A stretch of 64,000 nt of DNA from NCBI RefSeq assembly GCF_016056375.1, contig NZ_JAEDAE010000002.1, positions 62,001-126,000 on the forward strand, written 5' to 3'. A program made the position numbers and the translations under genes. The notes under the pieces were generated by a model that did no database searches, had not been told where the DNA came from, and saw nothing but the letters and a program-made list of their open reading frames with translations. This DNA comes from Hymenobacter negativus. GTDB taxonomy: Bacteria > Bacteroidota > Bacteroidia > Cytophagales > Hymenobacteraceae. Position 1 is the first letter of the stretch, and each line of letters opens with the position of its first letter. Below, in pieces: positions 17,293 through 25,680 of this stretch.

Positions 17293-17697
17293 ATGTCTGA
17301 ACCCACGCCAACTCCTCTCGATTCCATTAATGCCGCTGCTGAGCAGGTCCGGCAGCAGTTGAAACTAAAGGCTTTCGATGCCGAAAGCGTGGCCCATCTG
17401 GATAATTTTATTCAGGCGCAACGCGGCACGCTGGGCGCGGCCGAGCGGCCGGGCGTGGTGCTGGCGCTGGGCTGCTTCCTGGGGCAGTGCCTGGTGGAAG
17501 TGTACCGGGGCGAATGGGGCACCGGCAAGGACGGCACGACCGGCGTGGGGCTGGCTGGCCGATTTTTTTTTAATCCCTTTTATTTGGTCGATGCGCAACT
17601 GAATGAGGGAGAAAGCGCGTCCGTCGCGGCCTTTTTTGCTTCCGTTCCGCAGCGGTTGAAGACCCCGCCCGCCGCTCGTAAGGCTTGGATTTCGTAA
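17293..17697 (+). CDS. Hypothetical cytoplasmic protein with a T9 tract
   Basis: The 134-residue product has no signal peptide or membrane segment. The N-terminal third is helical and charged (NAAAEQVRQQLKLKAF), followed by GVVLALGCFLGQCLVEVYRG. A run of nine T at 17563-17571 encodes FFF in GRFFFNP and could slip during replication or transcription. It is followed after 31 bp by cmk and may be co-transcribed. No family recognised. Confidence 0.65.
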   Translation: MSEPTPTPLDSINAAAEQVRQQLKLKAFDAESVAHLDNFIQAQRGTLGAAERPGVVLALGCFLGQCLVEVYRGEWGTGKDGTTGVGLAGRFFFNPFYLVDAQLNEGESASVAAFFASVPQRLKTPPAARKAWIS

Positions 17698-17728
17698 TCT
17701 TGCGGGGCCAATGGCCGCCCGCGTCGTT

Positions 17729-18421
17729 ATGAAACAACTCGTTATCGCCATTGACGGCTACTCCTCCTGCGGTAAAAGCACCACCGCCAAAGCCGTGGCG
17801 GCCCTGCTGCACTACGCCTATGTTGATACCGGGGCCATGTACCGCGGTGTCACGCTGTACCTGCTGGAGCAGGGCATTGATTTCGGCGACCTGACCCGCA
17901 TCGAGCAAGCCCTGCGCGAAATCAGCATCAGCTTCCGCCGCAACCGTCGCACGGGCCGCAACGAGCTGTTCCTGAACGGCGCAAACCGCGAAGACGACAT
18001 TCGCCAGATGCGGATTTCCAACTCCGTGAGCGAAGTATCGGTTATCCCGATGGTGCGACACGCCATGGTGGCCCAGCAGCAGCAAATGGGCCGCAAGCGC
18101 GGCGTGGTGATGGACGGCCGCGACATCGGCACCACGGTATTCCCCGATGCGGAAGTGAAAATCTTCATGACGGCCGAAGTAGAGTTGCGCGCCCGCCGCC
18201 GCCAGGAAGAGCTGGCTGCCAAGGGCGAGCATGTGCCGCTCGAAGACATCATCGAGAACCTGCGAAAGCGCGATTACCTCGACTCGACCCGCGCCGAAAG
18301 CCCCCTGCGCCGCGCCGCCGATGCCGTGCTGCTCGATACCACGCACATCACCATCACCGAGCAGGTCGATTTTGTGCTGGACCGGGTGTCGTCGGCGCTG
18401 TTTGCGGCAGGGTGGGATTAA
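17729..18421 (+). CDS. cmk: Cytidylate kinase
   Basis: Phosphorylates CMP/dCMP to the diphosphate. The 230-residue product has the P-loop GYSSCGKSTTAKAVA at residue 9, the nucleotide-binding YVDTGAMYRGVT near 31, the VMDGRDIGTTVFPDAEVKIF block near 128 and a lid region RARRRQEELAAKGE. ATG at 17729 gives the usual MKxxVIAIDG start; an ATG 18 nt upstream would add six residues. It is followed by ispH with 95 bp between. Confidence 0.95.
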   Translation: MKQLVIAIDGYSSCGKSTTAKAVAALLHYAYVDTGAMYRGVTLYLLEQGIDFGDLTRIEQALREISISFRRNRRTGRNELFLNGANREDDIRQMRISNSVSEVSVIPMVRHAMVAQQQQMGRKRGVVMDGRDIGTTVFPDAEVKIFMTAEVELRARRRQEELAAKGEHVPLEDIIENLRKRDYLDSTRAESPLRRAADAVLLDTTHITITEQVDFVLDRVSSALFAAGWD

Positions 18422-18516
18422 AGGCAATACTGCCGACCAACACCGTACACCGCCCGGCCGCCGTACCTTTGCGCCCGGCGAACTCCTCGCCGCCGCAGTG
18501 ATGTTAAAGGCACAGC

Positions 18517-19398
18517 ATGAAGGTCACGATTGATAAAAATTCCGGCTACTGCTTCGGCGTAGAATTCGCCATTCAGATGGCGGAGGATGAACTGGCGCAC
18601 GAAAAAACACTCTATTGCCTCGGCGATATCGTGCACAACAGCATGGAAGTGGAGCGCCTGCACCAGCAGGGCCTGCGCATCATCGACCGCGAGCAGCTCG
18701 CTCAGTTGCACGACTGCAAAGTCCTCATCCGCGCCCACGGCGAGCCGCCGGAAACCTACCAATTGGCCCTGCAAAACAACCTGGAGCTGATTGATGCCAG
18801 CTGCCCGGTGGTGCTCAAGCTGCAAAACCGCGTGAAGCACGCCTTCGACCTGAGCCAGCGCCAGGACGGCCAGATTGTGATTTACGGCCAGCCCGGACAC
18901 GCCGAAGTGGCCGGCCTCGCGGGCCAGACCGGCAACCGCGCCATTATCGTGATGAACGAGGCCGACCTCGACCAGATTGACTTTGCGCGCCCCGTCACGC
19001 TGTTCAGCCAGACCACCAAAAGCACGGCCGGCTTCTACAAGATGAAGGCCCTGATGGAAGCCCGCATCCAAGCCGCCGGTGGCGAACTAGATAGCTTCGA
19101 TGCCAACGACAGCATCTGCCGGCAGGTGAGCAACCGCGAGCCGGCCCTGGCCAAATTCGCCGCCGAATACGACGTGGTGCTCTTCGTGAGCGGCCGCAAA
19201 AGCTCCAACGGCAAGGCCCTGTTCTCGGTGGTGAATGCCGTGAACCCGCGCAGCTACTTTATCGAAAACGAAACCGAAATCGACGAAGAATGGCTGGTGG
19301 GCGCGCAGACGGTAGGCATTTGCGGGGCCACCAGTACCCCGCTGTGGTTGATGAAGCAAGTGGCCGAGCGCGTGGAAGGCGTGGGTGAGCCGGCGTAA
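18517..19398 (+). CDS. ispH: 4-hydroxy-3-methylbut-2-enyl diphosphate reductase
   Basis: Last enzyme of the MEP isoprenoid pathway; an iron-sulphur protein making IPP and DMAPP. The 293-residue product has the three cluster cysteines C12 (SGYCFGV), C96 (DASCPVV) and C201 (NDSICRQVSNRE), and the active-site histidines in GDIVHN and RAHGEPP, plus the QPGHAEV motif. Length is normal. A TACCTTTG box at 18474-18481 is a possible -7 element with no clear -33 partner. It converges on the glycosyltransferase gene. Confidence 0.96.
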   Translation: MKVTIDKNSGYCFGVEFAIQMAEDELAHEKTLYCLGDIVHNSMEVERLHQQGLRIIDREQLAQLHDCKVLIRAHGEPPETYQLALQNNLELIDASCPVVLKLQNRVKHAFDLSQRQDGQIVIYGQPGHAEVAGLAGQTGNRAIIVMNEADLDQIDFARPVTLFSQTTKSTAGFYKMKALMEARIQAAGGELDSFDANDSICRQVSNREPALAKFAAEYDVVLFVSGRKSSNGKALFSVVNAVNPRSYFIENETEIDEEWLVGAQTVGICGATSTPLWLMKQVAERVEGVGEPA

Positions 19399-19411
19399 AA
19401 GCCGCCCATTC

Positions 19412-20137
19412 TTAGCGCACCTGGCGTGGCCGGCGGCGCTGGAGCAGCCGCCGGTACACGCGCAACAGCGTGGGCTGTGGCGTCCCGGCCAGAAACAGCG
19501 TTTGCACCGCCAGGTGCGTAAGCTCGGTGCGCAACACACCATGGACCACGTATTTGCGGGCCGAGGTGACGACGCTTTGCGGCATCACCACGAAGCGGGC
19601 TTTGTGCTTGATTCGGATGGGCAGCTCGACATCTTCCATCAGCAGCATCTGTTCATTGAAGCCGCCTAGTTGGTCAAAAAGGGCTTTTTCGACAAACAAA
19701 CTCTGGTCGCCGAACTGGAAGGCCGGGGCATTGAAGCGCGAGCACCAGCCACTGAACAGCAGCACCGGGTGGCGCACATCGAAGCGCAGACGGAAGCAGC
19801 CGCTGCGGTAGCCCCGCGCCCGGTAGTGCCGGATGAGCCGCCCAAACCCGGCCGGCGGCAGCGTATCAGCGTGCAGAAAGTAGAGGATGGCGCCGTGGGC
19901 CTGGCTGGCGCCGAAATTGAGCTGCGCGGCCCGGCCGGGCGTGGGGGCGGGCAGGGCGCGGGCGCCGTGCGCGGCGGCCAGCGCGAGGGTGTCGTCGGTG
20001 CTGCCGCCATCGCTCACCAGCACCTCGTAGGCAATGCCCGCGCCCACGGTGGCGTGCACGTGGGCCAGCGTGGCGGCAATGCTGTGCGCCTCATTCAGCG
20101 TAGGAATGATGACAGAGAGGAGGGGCGACGGGCTCAT
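19412..20137 (-). CDS. Family 2 glycosyltransferase (TIGR04283-like)
   Basis: The 241-residue product starts with LLSVIIPTLNEAHSIAATL and has VSDGGSTDDTLALA near 45, the HADTLPP metal-binding motif near 92, GYRSGCFRLRFD near 115 and GGFNEQMLLMEDVELPIRI near 165. This is the TIGR04283 type often found with other small membrane-glycan genes. Its ATG (20135-20137) overlaps the VanZ-like stop codon as ATGA, which fixes the start and implies translational coupling. It is the last gene of a three-gene operon. Substrate is unknown. Confidence 0.85.
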   Translation of the reverse strand: MSPSPLLSVIIPTLNEAHSIAATLAHVHATVGAGIAYEVLVSDGGSTDDTLALAAAHGARALPAPTPGRAAQLNFGASQAHGAILYFLHADTLPPAGFGRLIRHYRARGYRSGCFRLRFDVRHPVLLFSGWCSRFNAPAFQFGDQSLFVEKALFDQLGGFNEQMLLMEDVELPIRIKHKARFVVMPQSVVTSARKYVVHGVLRTELTHLAVQTLFLAGTPQPTLLRVYRRLLQRRRPRQVR

Positions 20138-20640
20138 TTTACCCACACATCAGAAAGCAAAACCATGGCTACGAACACGGCCATGGCCAGCTTGTAGCGT
20201 TTCGAGAGGTGCCGCATGATGGGCTCGGTGGTGGTTTCGGCGACTGCGGCAGGCGTTTGTTTGGCCAGGCCGCCGAGGGCGGCGAACGCGCCCAGCGCCA
20301 GCAGGTAGAACAAGACATCGAGCGGGTCGAAGGTGCCATCGGTGAAATGCAGCAGCTGCACGGCTTCGATGCCCAGCGCCAGGGCCAGCGGCAGCAGCGT
20401 GAGCCGGCGGCTGGCCGAGAGCGTGCCAATCCAGAGGAAAGCAAACAGCCAGAGCGCGCCCGGCAGGTTGTAAACAAACCACGCCGCTTGCGGCAGGTGC
20501 AGCATGGGCGGCTTGGCGGGCCAGAAGGCCAGCAGCACCTGGTTCACGATGGTGTCCGGGGAGCGGAACACGGCGTAGATGGCGAAGCTGATGAGCAGCG
20601 GCAGCAGGCAGTAGAGCAGCGTTCGGCGCGTGGTTAGCAT
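20134..20640 (-). CDS. VanZ-like membrane protein
   Basis: The 168-residue product has an N-terminal membrane segment and three or four more, with the VanZ-type motif GIEAVQLLHFTDGTFDPLDV near 92-111. A last hydrophobic segment follows at the C terminus. VanZ-like proteins are small membrane proteins of unclear biochemical role, sometimes linked to glycopeptide tolerance. It overlaps the methyltransferase gene by 7 bp on one side and the glycosyltransferase gene by 3 bp on the other, so the three form a tightly packed operon. Confidence 0.8.
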   Translation of the reverse strand: MLTTRRTLLYCLLPLLISFAIYAVFRSPDTIVNQVLLAFWPAKPPMLHLPQAAWFVYNLPGALWLFAFLWIGTLSASRRLTLLPLALALGIEAVQLLHFTDGTFDPLDVLFYLLALGAFAALGGLAKQTPAAVAETTTEPIMRHLSKRYKLAMAVFVAMVLLSDVWVK

Positions 20641-21254
20641 GGGGGCGAAAGGGGTTTTTGGATGTGCACAATGCGCCAGTAGCCGGCCCGCCCGTGGCGG
20701 ATTTTTACCGTAGCATCGGGCGCTAGTAGCGGACTCAGCGGGAAGAACGACTTAAAGCCCAGGAGCTTGCCCGCCGGGGTGAGCAGACGGTCGAGCTGCC
20801 GTAGCGGGCCGCGCTCGGGAGTGAAATGGTTGAGCAAATAAATGTGCCCACCAGGCCGCAGCGACGCGTAATAGGCGTTGAGCAGTTGGCCAGGATTTTC
20901 TACTACTGACAGCGAATTGCAGAATACCACGTGCTCAAACCGGCCGGCTTCGTGCTGGAAATCCTCGCCGGCCGCGTGTTGCAAATCCACCTGTACTTCG
21001 GGGTGCTCGGCAGCTTTTTTGCGGGCCCGCTGTAGCATGGGCAACGAGCAGTCGATAGCCGTGACCTGCTTGCGCGGGTCATAATAGGCGAGCGAAATGC
21101 CGGTGCCCACGCCCACTTCCAGCACGTTGTCGCCGGCTTCGGCATTCACGGCGGCTACCAGCCGGCGCACCAGCGGCTGGTAAAACCAGAGCAAGGCCGC
21201 GTCGTAGATGCGCGCCAGAAAGAAATAGCGGAAATTACTCAGCTGCGTACTCAT
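20634..21254 (-). CDS. Class I SAM-dependent methyltransferase, PmtA-like
   Basis: The 206-residue product has a Rossmann-fold SAM motif NVLEVGVGTGISLAYY near 43, AIDCSLPMLQRARKKA near 68 and the GHIYLLNHFTPE block near 137. The sequence (especially VGVGTGISL and the NHF motif) is close to phosphatidylethanolamine N-methyltransferase PmtA and related phospholipid methylases, so a membrane-lipid substrate is plausible. It leads the operon with the VanZ-like protein and a glycosyltransferase. It is divergent from the next gene on the + strand. Confidence 0.8.
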   Translation of the reverse strand: MSTQLSNFRYFFLARIYDAALLWFYQPLVRRLVAAVNAEAGDNVLEVGVGTGISLAYYDPRKQVTAIDCSLPMLQRARKKAAEHPEVQVDLQHAAGEDFQHEAGRFEHVVFCNSLSVVENPGQLLNAYYASLRPGGHIYLLNHFTPERGPLRQLDRLLTPAGKLLGFKSFFPLSPLLAPDATVKIRHGRAGYWRIVHIQKPLSPPC

Positions 21255-21326
21255 GGCGGCGCGTTGGGGCCGGAACGCCCGGCGATGTTACGGCCAAGTT
21301 ACGGGCCGCTGCCCAAAGTGGTGGCC

Positions 21327-21356
21327 TTGGCGGTGAAGCATTTCCGCCTATCTTTA
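21327..21356 (+). promoter_or_regulatory. Possible promoter with near-leaderless start
   Basis: TTG (21327-21329), a 19-nt spacer and TATCTTTA (21349-21356) resemble TTG-N19-TAnnTTTG. The ATG at 21362 is only 5 nt away, so the transcript would start at or inside the start codon. Confidence 0.4.
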
Positions 21357-21361
21357 ACTAC

Positions 21362-22417
21362 ATGTCCGTCTCCTCCGAAACTCCGCACGTTGGCCCGGCC
21401 CTGAAAGCCAGCCACCCCACGCCCGCCGTGCTGCCCGTCGCCCGCCGCCGACGGGGCGTCCGGGCGGGCCTCTACAACGTGAAAGGATTGATTAATATCA
21501 TCCGGGGCGACATTATTCACAACACCATCGGGGCCTTCCACGTGCTGCGGCTCTGGCACGTGCAGAAGCTCGCCTCCGGCCTGGTGGGGCGGCAGCACGC
21601 CTGGGCCACCGGCCTCGACCCCGCCACCGGCCAGCCGGTATGGCCGCAAAACGTGGTGTTCCGGACCACACCCACGCCGGGCGTGGGCTACGAGCCCGAC
21701 GAAACCATTCTATCCAAAGTGGGCGGCTTCTTATCCGATATGGTGAAGAAGTCGACCCCGGTGCCGGAAATCCCCCACGGCCCCGACCGCCGCATGCCCC
21801 ACGTGGTGAACTACCTGCACGGCTCGGTGCACTTCAATGGCATGTGGCTGCTGTTTAATGATTTTGCCGAGGCCAAACACTTTTTCGCCGACGCCAGCTT
21901 CCGGCGCGAATTTGTGCGGCTGGTGCGGCGCGAGCGGCGCGAAGTGACGCTGGTTTTCCGCGAGCGCAAATATGACCCCGTGGAGTACGCCTATTTCTCG
22001 GGCTTCATCATGGCCAATTTCCCTTGGTTTGCCAATGTGAATGGGCCGGGCAAAAAGGTAATGTGGGGCAACCCCGCCCCCTACGCGGCCATGAACATCA
22101 TCAACGGCAGCTGGGTGCGCGACGTGGACGCGTTGCGCCGGGGACGGCCCACGTTCCTGCGCCCGCCGCTGGTGGCCGGGCAGTATTTCGCGGCCAGCTA
22201 TGGCCAGCCGGTGCCTGGTTCGCACTTCGTGGAGCGTTTGGTGGCTTTTGTAGAAAATGAGTGGGTGCGCCGTAGGGGCTTCAACGCCGGCCTGTTCTTT
22301 ATCGACCGCAAGCAGATTGACCCCCGCATCTACGAGAAATACCAGGCCGATAAATCGTCGCTGAACGCCCGGCAGACGGCAGTGCCCAGCCCTTTTGCAC
22401 CCCCGCCCGAGGCTTGA
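21362..22417 (+). CDS. Hypothetical protein of 351 residues
   Basis: No family recognised. The N terminus is basic and non-hydrophobic. Conserved-looking motifs are GDIIHNTIGAFHVLRLWHV near 50, PHVVNYLHGSVHFNGMWLLF near 145 and MWGNPAPYAAMNIINGSW near 235. Frequent aromatic and histidine residues suggest a folded enzyme-like protein. No membrane segments or signal peptide. The gene is followed closely by a secreted protein gene that has its own promoter. Length and base composition fit the neighbours, so it is a real gene. Confidence 0.7.
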   Translation: MSVSSETPHVGPALKASHPTPAVLPVARRRRGVRAGLYNVKGLINIIRGDIIHNTIGAFHVLRLWHVQKLASGLVGRQHAWATGLDPATGQPVWPQNVVFRTTPTPGVGYEPDETILSKVGGFLSDMVKKSTPVPEIPHGPDRRMPHVVNYLHGSVHFNGMWLLFNDFAEAKHFFADASFRREFVRLVRRERREVTLVFRERKYDPVEYAYFSGFIMANFPWFANVNGPGKKVMWGNPAPYAAMNIINGSWVRDVDALRRGRPTFLRPPLVAGQYFAASYGQPVPGSHFVERLVAFVENEWVRRRGFNAGLFFIDRKQIDPRIYEKYQADKSSLNARQTAVPSPFAPPPEA

Positions 22418-22444
22418 GCAAACGTGCGCAGGTGCTTAGCTTTG
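22414..22444 (+). promoter_or_regulatory. Predicted promoter of the 22468 gene
   Basis: TTG (22414-22416), a 20-nt spacer and TAGCTTTG (22437-22444) match the Bacteroidota consensus. It overlaps the end of the preceding gene, and the ATG follows 23 nt later. Confidence 0.65.
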
Positions 22445-22467
22445 GTAAAAATCCTTTCCATTTACCG

Positions 22468-23205
22468 ATGAAAGCATATTTATTCCTGGCAGCTGTGCTT
22501 GGGCTGGCTGCCACCGGCCGCGCCGACGCCCAGCAACCTGCACCCGTTCCGGCCGCGCCAGTAGCGGCTGCCGCCCCGGTAGCCGACGATTCGCTGGCTG
22601 CCGCCGTGGGCACCAACTACCTCGACCACACCATTCGCGGTTTTGGGAAGGCCGAGATTACGGGGCCCGATGGCAAGACGCACGTTGTGTGGATTCCGGT
22701 GAACCTGATGGGCTTCAGCAAATACCTGCCCTTCCACCGGCACGAAGAAGACCTGAAGCGGTTTGGCCGCGAGCCGTTCAGCATTGATGTGGACAAAGTG
22801 CAGTCCATCAAAGTCAATGGGTTATATCAGGAGCACATGGTGCTGAAAGGCAAGCGCAAGCACCTCATTGCCACGCGAGTGGTGAATGGCCCGGTGGAAC
22901 TCTTCAACTACACCGAAGTCGTGAATACGGCCGCTGCCATGGCCCCGGTGGCGGGCATGGCGGGCGGCGCGCTGATGGGCGCCACCGGCCTGGGCGGCTT
23001 CCCCGAGCGGCAGTGGTTTTTGCGCCGCGCCGGCGAGGACCTGGTGAAGGTGGGCCGGGGCGATTTCGTGGCCCAGATGACGGCTTATTTTCACGACGAC
23101 CCCGAACTGCTGTCGGTCCTCAATGCCGGCCAGCTGCACTACCGCGATATGGTGAAGCTGGTGCAGGGCTACAACGAGTACCGCACCCGGCCGGCAGCCA
23201 AATAG
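22468..23205 (+). CDS. Secreted hypothetical protein, paralogue of 16451-17260
   Basis: A 245-residue product with a signal peptide (cleavage near ADAQ, 21) and an alanine/proline-rich linker. It then shows GKAEITGPDGKTHVVWIPV near 55 and a C terminus with FLRRAGEDLVKVG, HDDPELLSVLNAGQL and YNEYRTRP. The last motifs align with the protein at 16451. A short glycine-rich hydrophobic patch near 155-170 (MAGMAGGALMG-like) may touch the membrane. ATG at 22468 is chosen because it starts the signal peptide and follows the promoter. The function is unknown. Confidence 0.75.
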   Translation: MKAYLFLAAVLGLAATGRADAQQPAPVPAAPVAAAAPVADDSLAAAVGTNYLDHTIRGFGKAEITGPDGKTHVVWIPVNLMGFSKYLPFHRHEEDLKRFGREPFSIDVDKVQSIKVNGLYQEHMVLKGKRKHLIATRVVNGPVELFNYTEVVNTAAAMAPVAGMAGGALMGATGLGGFPERQWFLRRAGEDLVKVGRGDFVAQMTAYFHDDPELLSVLNAGQLHYRDMVKLVQGYNEYRTRPAAK

Positions 23206-23487
23206 CTCGTCTGCAGGCTGGCGAACGGGGTGGCGCTGTGTAAGCGGGTGGGAAGGGGAGGAGAGGAATGACATGTGGAAGCGGTTGTAATGAAAGACAG
23301 ATTGCTGCGATTCATTTCCGGCATCGCAACTGCGGCCGCTGCTGTGGAGGTAGCCGCCCGCAATTCAGCCCCCGCTTTCGACGCTTGGGAAGCCTTTTCC
23401 AACCGTTCGGCAACGGCGGTTTGTGGCCGAATCTGGCCGGTCGCTACCTTTAAATCATCAATTCCAACCAACCTCATCCCCAAGCTC

Positions 23488-23799
23488 ATGGAACCCCTGC
23501 AACGCGACCCTTACCTGTGGCAAAAGGCCAAAGCCCGCGCCAAATTCCAATCGCACCTGGTGTCCTACCTGTCGGTGAACGGGATGCTGTGGGTTATCTG
23601 GGCGCTCACCGAGTCGCACCATTCGCGTCATTCCGAAATTCCCTGGCCGCTGTGGGTCACCGCTTTCTGGGGCATTGGGCTGATTGCGCGCGGCGTGGCA
23701 GCCTACGGCGGCTTCAGCTACGAGCAGCGCGCCCAGCGCGAGTACGAGCGCCTGACCCAAGAGCATGGCCGCCCCGACCCGCTGGACAAGTACCGCTAG
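23488..23799 (+). CDS. 2TM-domain protein
   Basis: A 103-residue protein with two hydrophobic segments (about 27-44 and 52-72) flanked by charged, helical ends, including KAKARAKFQSHLVSYLSVN before the first and a YEQRAQREYERL stretch after the second. This is the layout of the Bacteroidota 2TM domain, known alone or fused to LytS-type histidine kinases. A TTG-N21-TACCTTTA promoter-like sequence at 23421-23452 supports the start at 23488. The 280 bp before the gene hold no other feature I can support. Confidence 0.8.
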   Translation: MEPLQRDPYLWQKAKARAKFQSHLVSYLSVNGMLWVIWALTESHHSRHSEIPWPLWVTAFWGIGLIARGVAAYGGFSYEQRAQREYERLTQEHGRPDPLDKYR

Positions 23800-23819
23800 G
23801 CCTAGGCAACACATACAGG

Positions 23820-23922
23820 ACGTCATGTCGAGCGGCGTCGATGCATCGCTACTGCCGTAGTAATCCAATGTATTAGGTTTACTATTGCAGTAGCGATGCT
23901 TCGACGCCGCTCAGCATGACGT
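23820..23922. repeat. Palindromic element family A, copy A1
   Basis: Two 36-bp arms (23820-23855 and 23887-23922), three mismatches, 31-bp centre. The right arm ends GCTCAGCATGACGT and is followed by TTTTT, so it could also terminate transcription. It lies between the 2TM gene and the protease gene. Confidence 0.85.
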
Positions 23923-23973
23923 TTTTTAGGCCAGTACGCTACTGGCTTACTTATTTCGCCTGCCCCTCACCGC

Positions 23974-24450
23974 ATGACCCGACCCGTTAAGCGCATCCTC
24001 GGCCGCCGCGAGCTGGTTGATTTTCCGGCCTTCGCCCTGGGCGGCATCGAGGCCAAGGTGGACACCGGCGCGTACACCAGCGCCATTCACTGCTCCAATA
24101 TTCACATCGAAAACCCCGCCGGCCAGCAGCCCGTGCTCATGGTGAACCTGCTCGACCCCGGCCACGAAGGAGCCGACGGCCGCCCGCTGGTTTTCACGCA
24201 GTTCGCTCTGCGCGACATCCGCTCCAGCAACGGCGAAGTGCAGGAACGCTACGTCATCCGGGCGGTAGTGCAGCTCTACGGCGAAGCTTTTGAGGCCGAT
24301 TTTTCGCTTTCTGACCGCTCCGACATGAAATATCCCGTATTGCTGGGGCGCAGCCTGTTGCGGCAAGGACGGTTTGTGGTAGATGTAGCCAAGCGCAACC
24401 TTTCGTACAAATTCCTGGCCCGCGCCACCGCCCGGCGCGCCCGTCCCTGA
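23974..24450 (+). CDS. Retropepsin-like aspartic protease of the RimB/COG4067 type
   Basis: The 158-residue product has the aspartic-protease signature VDTGAYTSAIHCSNI near residue 29 (DTGA) and the second half-motif KYPVLLGRSLL near 117. This family is often annotated as ATP-dependent zinc protease, but the DTGA motif is that of retropepsins. It is typically encoded next to RimK, as here, and may process a RimK-modified peptide or protein. It is separated from rimK by palindromic element E but the two are probably one operon. Confidence 0.82.
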   Translation: MTRPVKRILGRRELVDFPAFALGGIEAKVDTGAYTSAIHCSNIHIENPAGQQPVLMVNLLDPGHEGADGRPLVFTQFALRDIRSSNGEVQERYVIRAVVQLYGEAFEADFSLSDRSDMKYPVLLGRSLLRQGRFVVDVAKRNLSYKFLARATARRARP

Positions 24451-24458
24451 CTAATTTT

Positions 24459-24578
24459 GTGGAGTAGTGGGTTGGTAGAATAGTGGATTGATGAGATGGC
24501 CGATTTTAGGTAGCCAAGCCTCAACCCCACTAATCCGCCAACCCACCACCCCGCCAATCCACCAACCCACCACTCCAC
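24459..24578. repeat. Inverted-repeat element E between protease and rimK
   Basis: GTGGAGTAGTGGGTTGG (24459-24475) faces CCAACCCACCACTCCAC (24562-24578), its reverse complement with one mismatch. Further short GTTGG/GATTGG copies lie inside, so the arms can also pair in shifted register. It ends 1 nt before the rimK start codon, so a folded arm would cover the rimK ribosome-binding region. Confidence 0.75.
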
Positions 24579-24579
24579 G

Positions 24580-25533
24580 ATGAAACTGGCCATTCTCTCG
24601 CGTGAGCCCAAATCCTACTCCACCCAGCGACTGGTGGAGGCTGCCGCCGCGCAGGGCCACGAAGCCGTGGTCATCGACCACTTGCACTGCAACCTGGTGC
24701 TCGAAAAAGGCCATCCCGGCATCATTTACAAGGGTGAGGCGCTGGAGGGATTCGATGCCATAATTCCGCGCATCGGTGCTTCGGTTACGTTCTACGGCAC
24801 AGCCGTGGTGCGGCAGTTTGAGATGATGAAGGTGCGCACCGCCGTGGATAGCCAGGCCATTGTGCGCTCGCGCGACAAGCTCCGCTCGATGCAAATCCTG
24901 AGCCGTGCTGGCGTGGGCATGCCCAAAACCGCCTTCACTAACCACTCCGAAGACGTGCCCGCCATGATAAGCCAGGTGGGCGGTGCCCCGGTCATTATCA
25001 AGCTCCTCGAAGGCACCCAGGGCCTGGGCGTGGTGCTGGCCGAGTCGGCCAAAGCTGCGCAGTCGGTCATCGAGGCGTTTCACAACCTCAAGGCTCGCAT
25101 CATCGTGCAGGAGTTCATCGCCGAAAGCAAGGGGGCCGACCTGCGCGCCTTCGTGGTGGACGGCGAAGTGGTGGGGGCCATGAAGCGCCAGGGCAAGGAG
25201 GGCGAGTTCCGCTCGAACCTGCACCGGGGTGGGTCGGGCACGCTCGTCAAGCTCAGCCGCGCCGAAAAGGCTGCTGCCTTATTGGCCACCAAAGCCCTTG
25301 GCCTGGGCATTGCCGGGGTGGACATGCTGCAAAGCAAGCGCGGCCCGCTGGTGCTCGAAGTCAATTCCTCGCCCGGGCTGGAAGGCATCGAAAAAGCTAC
25401 CAAGCAGGACATTGCCGGCCGCATCATCGAGTACACGGCCAACCTTGCCGCGAAGAAAAAAGAGAAGCCCAAACCCAAAAAAGGCTCTGTGCGGGCAGTG
25501 GACGCACAATCGGACGTGCCCACGGGCAAGTAG
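24580..25533 (+). CDS. rimK: RimK-type ATP-grasp glutamate ligase
   Basis: An ATP-grasp ligase that in E. coli adds glutamates to the C terminus of ribosomal protein S6. The 317-residue product starts [20 protein letters not shown] and has [20 protein letters not shown] near 67, the ATP-binding [20 protein letters not shown] near 139 and the metal-binding [17 protein letters not shown] near 257. The C terminus has a lysine-rich extension ([12 protein letters not shown]) beyond the normal end. It sits between a retropepsin-like protease and an aspartoacylase-family hydrolase, a gene set that suggests addition, trimming and removal steps on one substrate (inference). Confidence 0.93.
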   Translation: MKLAILSREPKSYSTQRLVEAAAAQGHEAVVIDHLHCNLVLEKGHPGIIYKGEALEGFDAIIPRIGASVTFYGTAVVRQFEMMKVRTAVDSQAIVRSRDKLRSMQILSRAGVGMPKTAFTNHSEDVPAMISQVGGAPVIIKLLEGTQGLGVVLAESAKAAQSVIEAFHNLKARIIVQEFIAESKGADLRAFVVDGEVVGAMKRQGKEGEFRSNLHRGGSGTLVKLSRAEKAAALLATKALGLGIAGVDMLQSKRGPLVLEVNSSPGLEGIEKATKQDIAGRIIEYTANLAAKKKEKPKPKKGSVRAVDAQSDVPTGK

Positions 25534-25566
25534 GGGCGGGGAGGCGCAGGGAAAGAGCGGTAAGGA

Positions 25567-25657
25567 ATGTCATGCAGAGCGCAGCGAAGCATCTTTACCT
25601 TAATGACTATTCAATTACTACTGCGGTAGAGATGCTTCGCTGCGCTCTGCATGACGT
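25567..25657. repeat. Palindromic element family A, copy A2
   Basis: Arms of 33 bp (25567-25599 and 25625-25657) with two mismatches and a 25-bp centre. The core is GTCATGCAGAGCGCAGCGAA. It separates rimK from the aspartoacylase-family gene and ends 23 nt before that gene's ATG. Confidence 0.88.
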
Positions 25658-25680
25658 GTTTTTATTCTGCTTTCCTGCCT

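Noticed and set aside
23275..23487. Upstream extension of the 2TM protein and an antisense frame in the same gap
   Set aside because: No signal, motif or promoter fits; the promoter-like TTG-N21-TACCTTTA lies inside the supposed extension, favouring the ATG at 23488.
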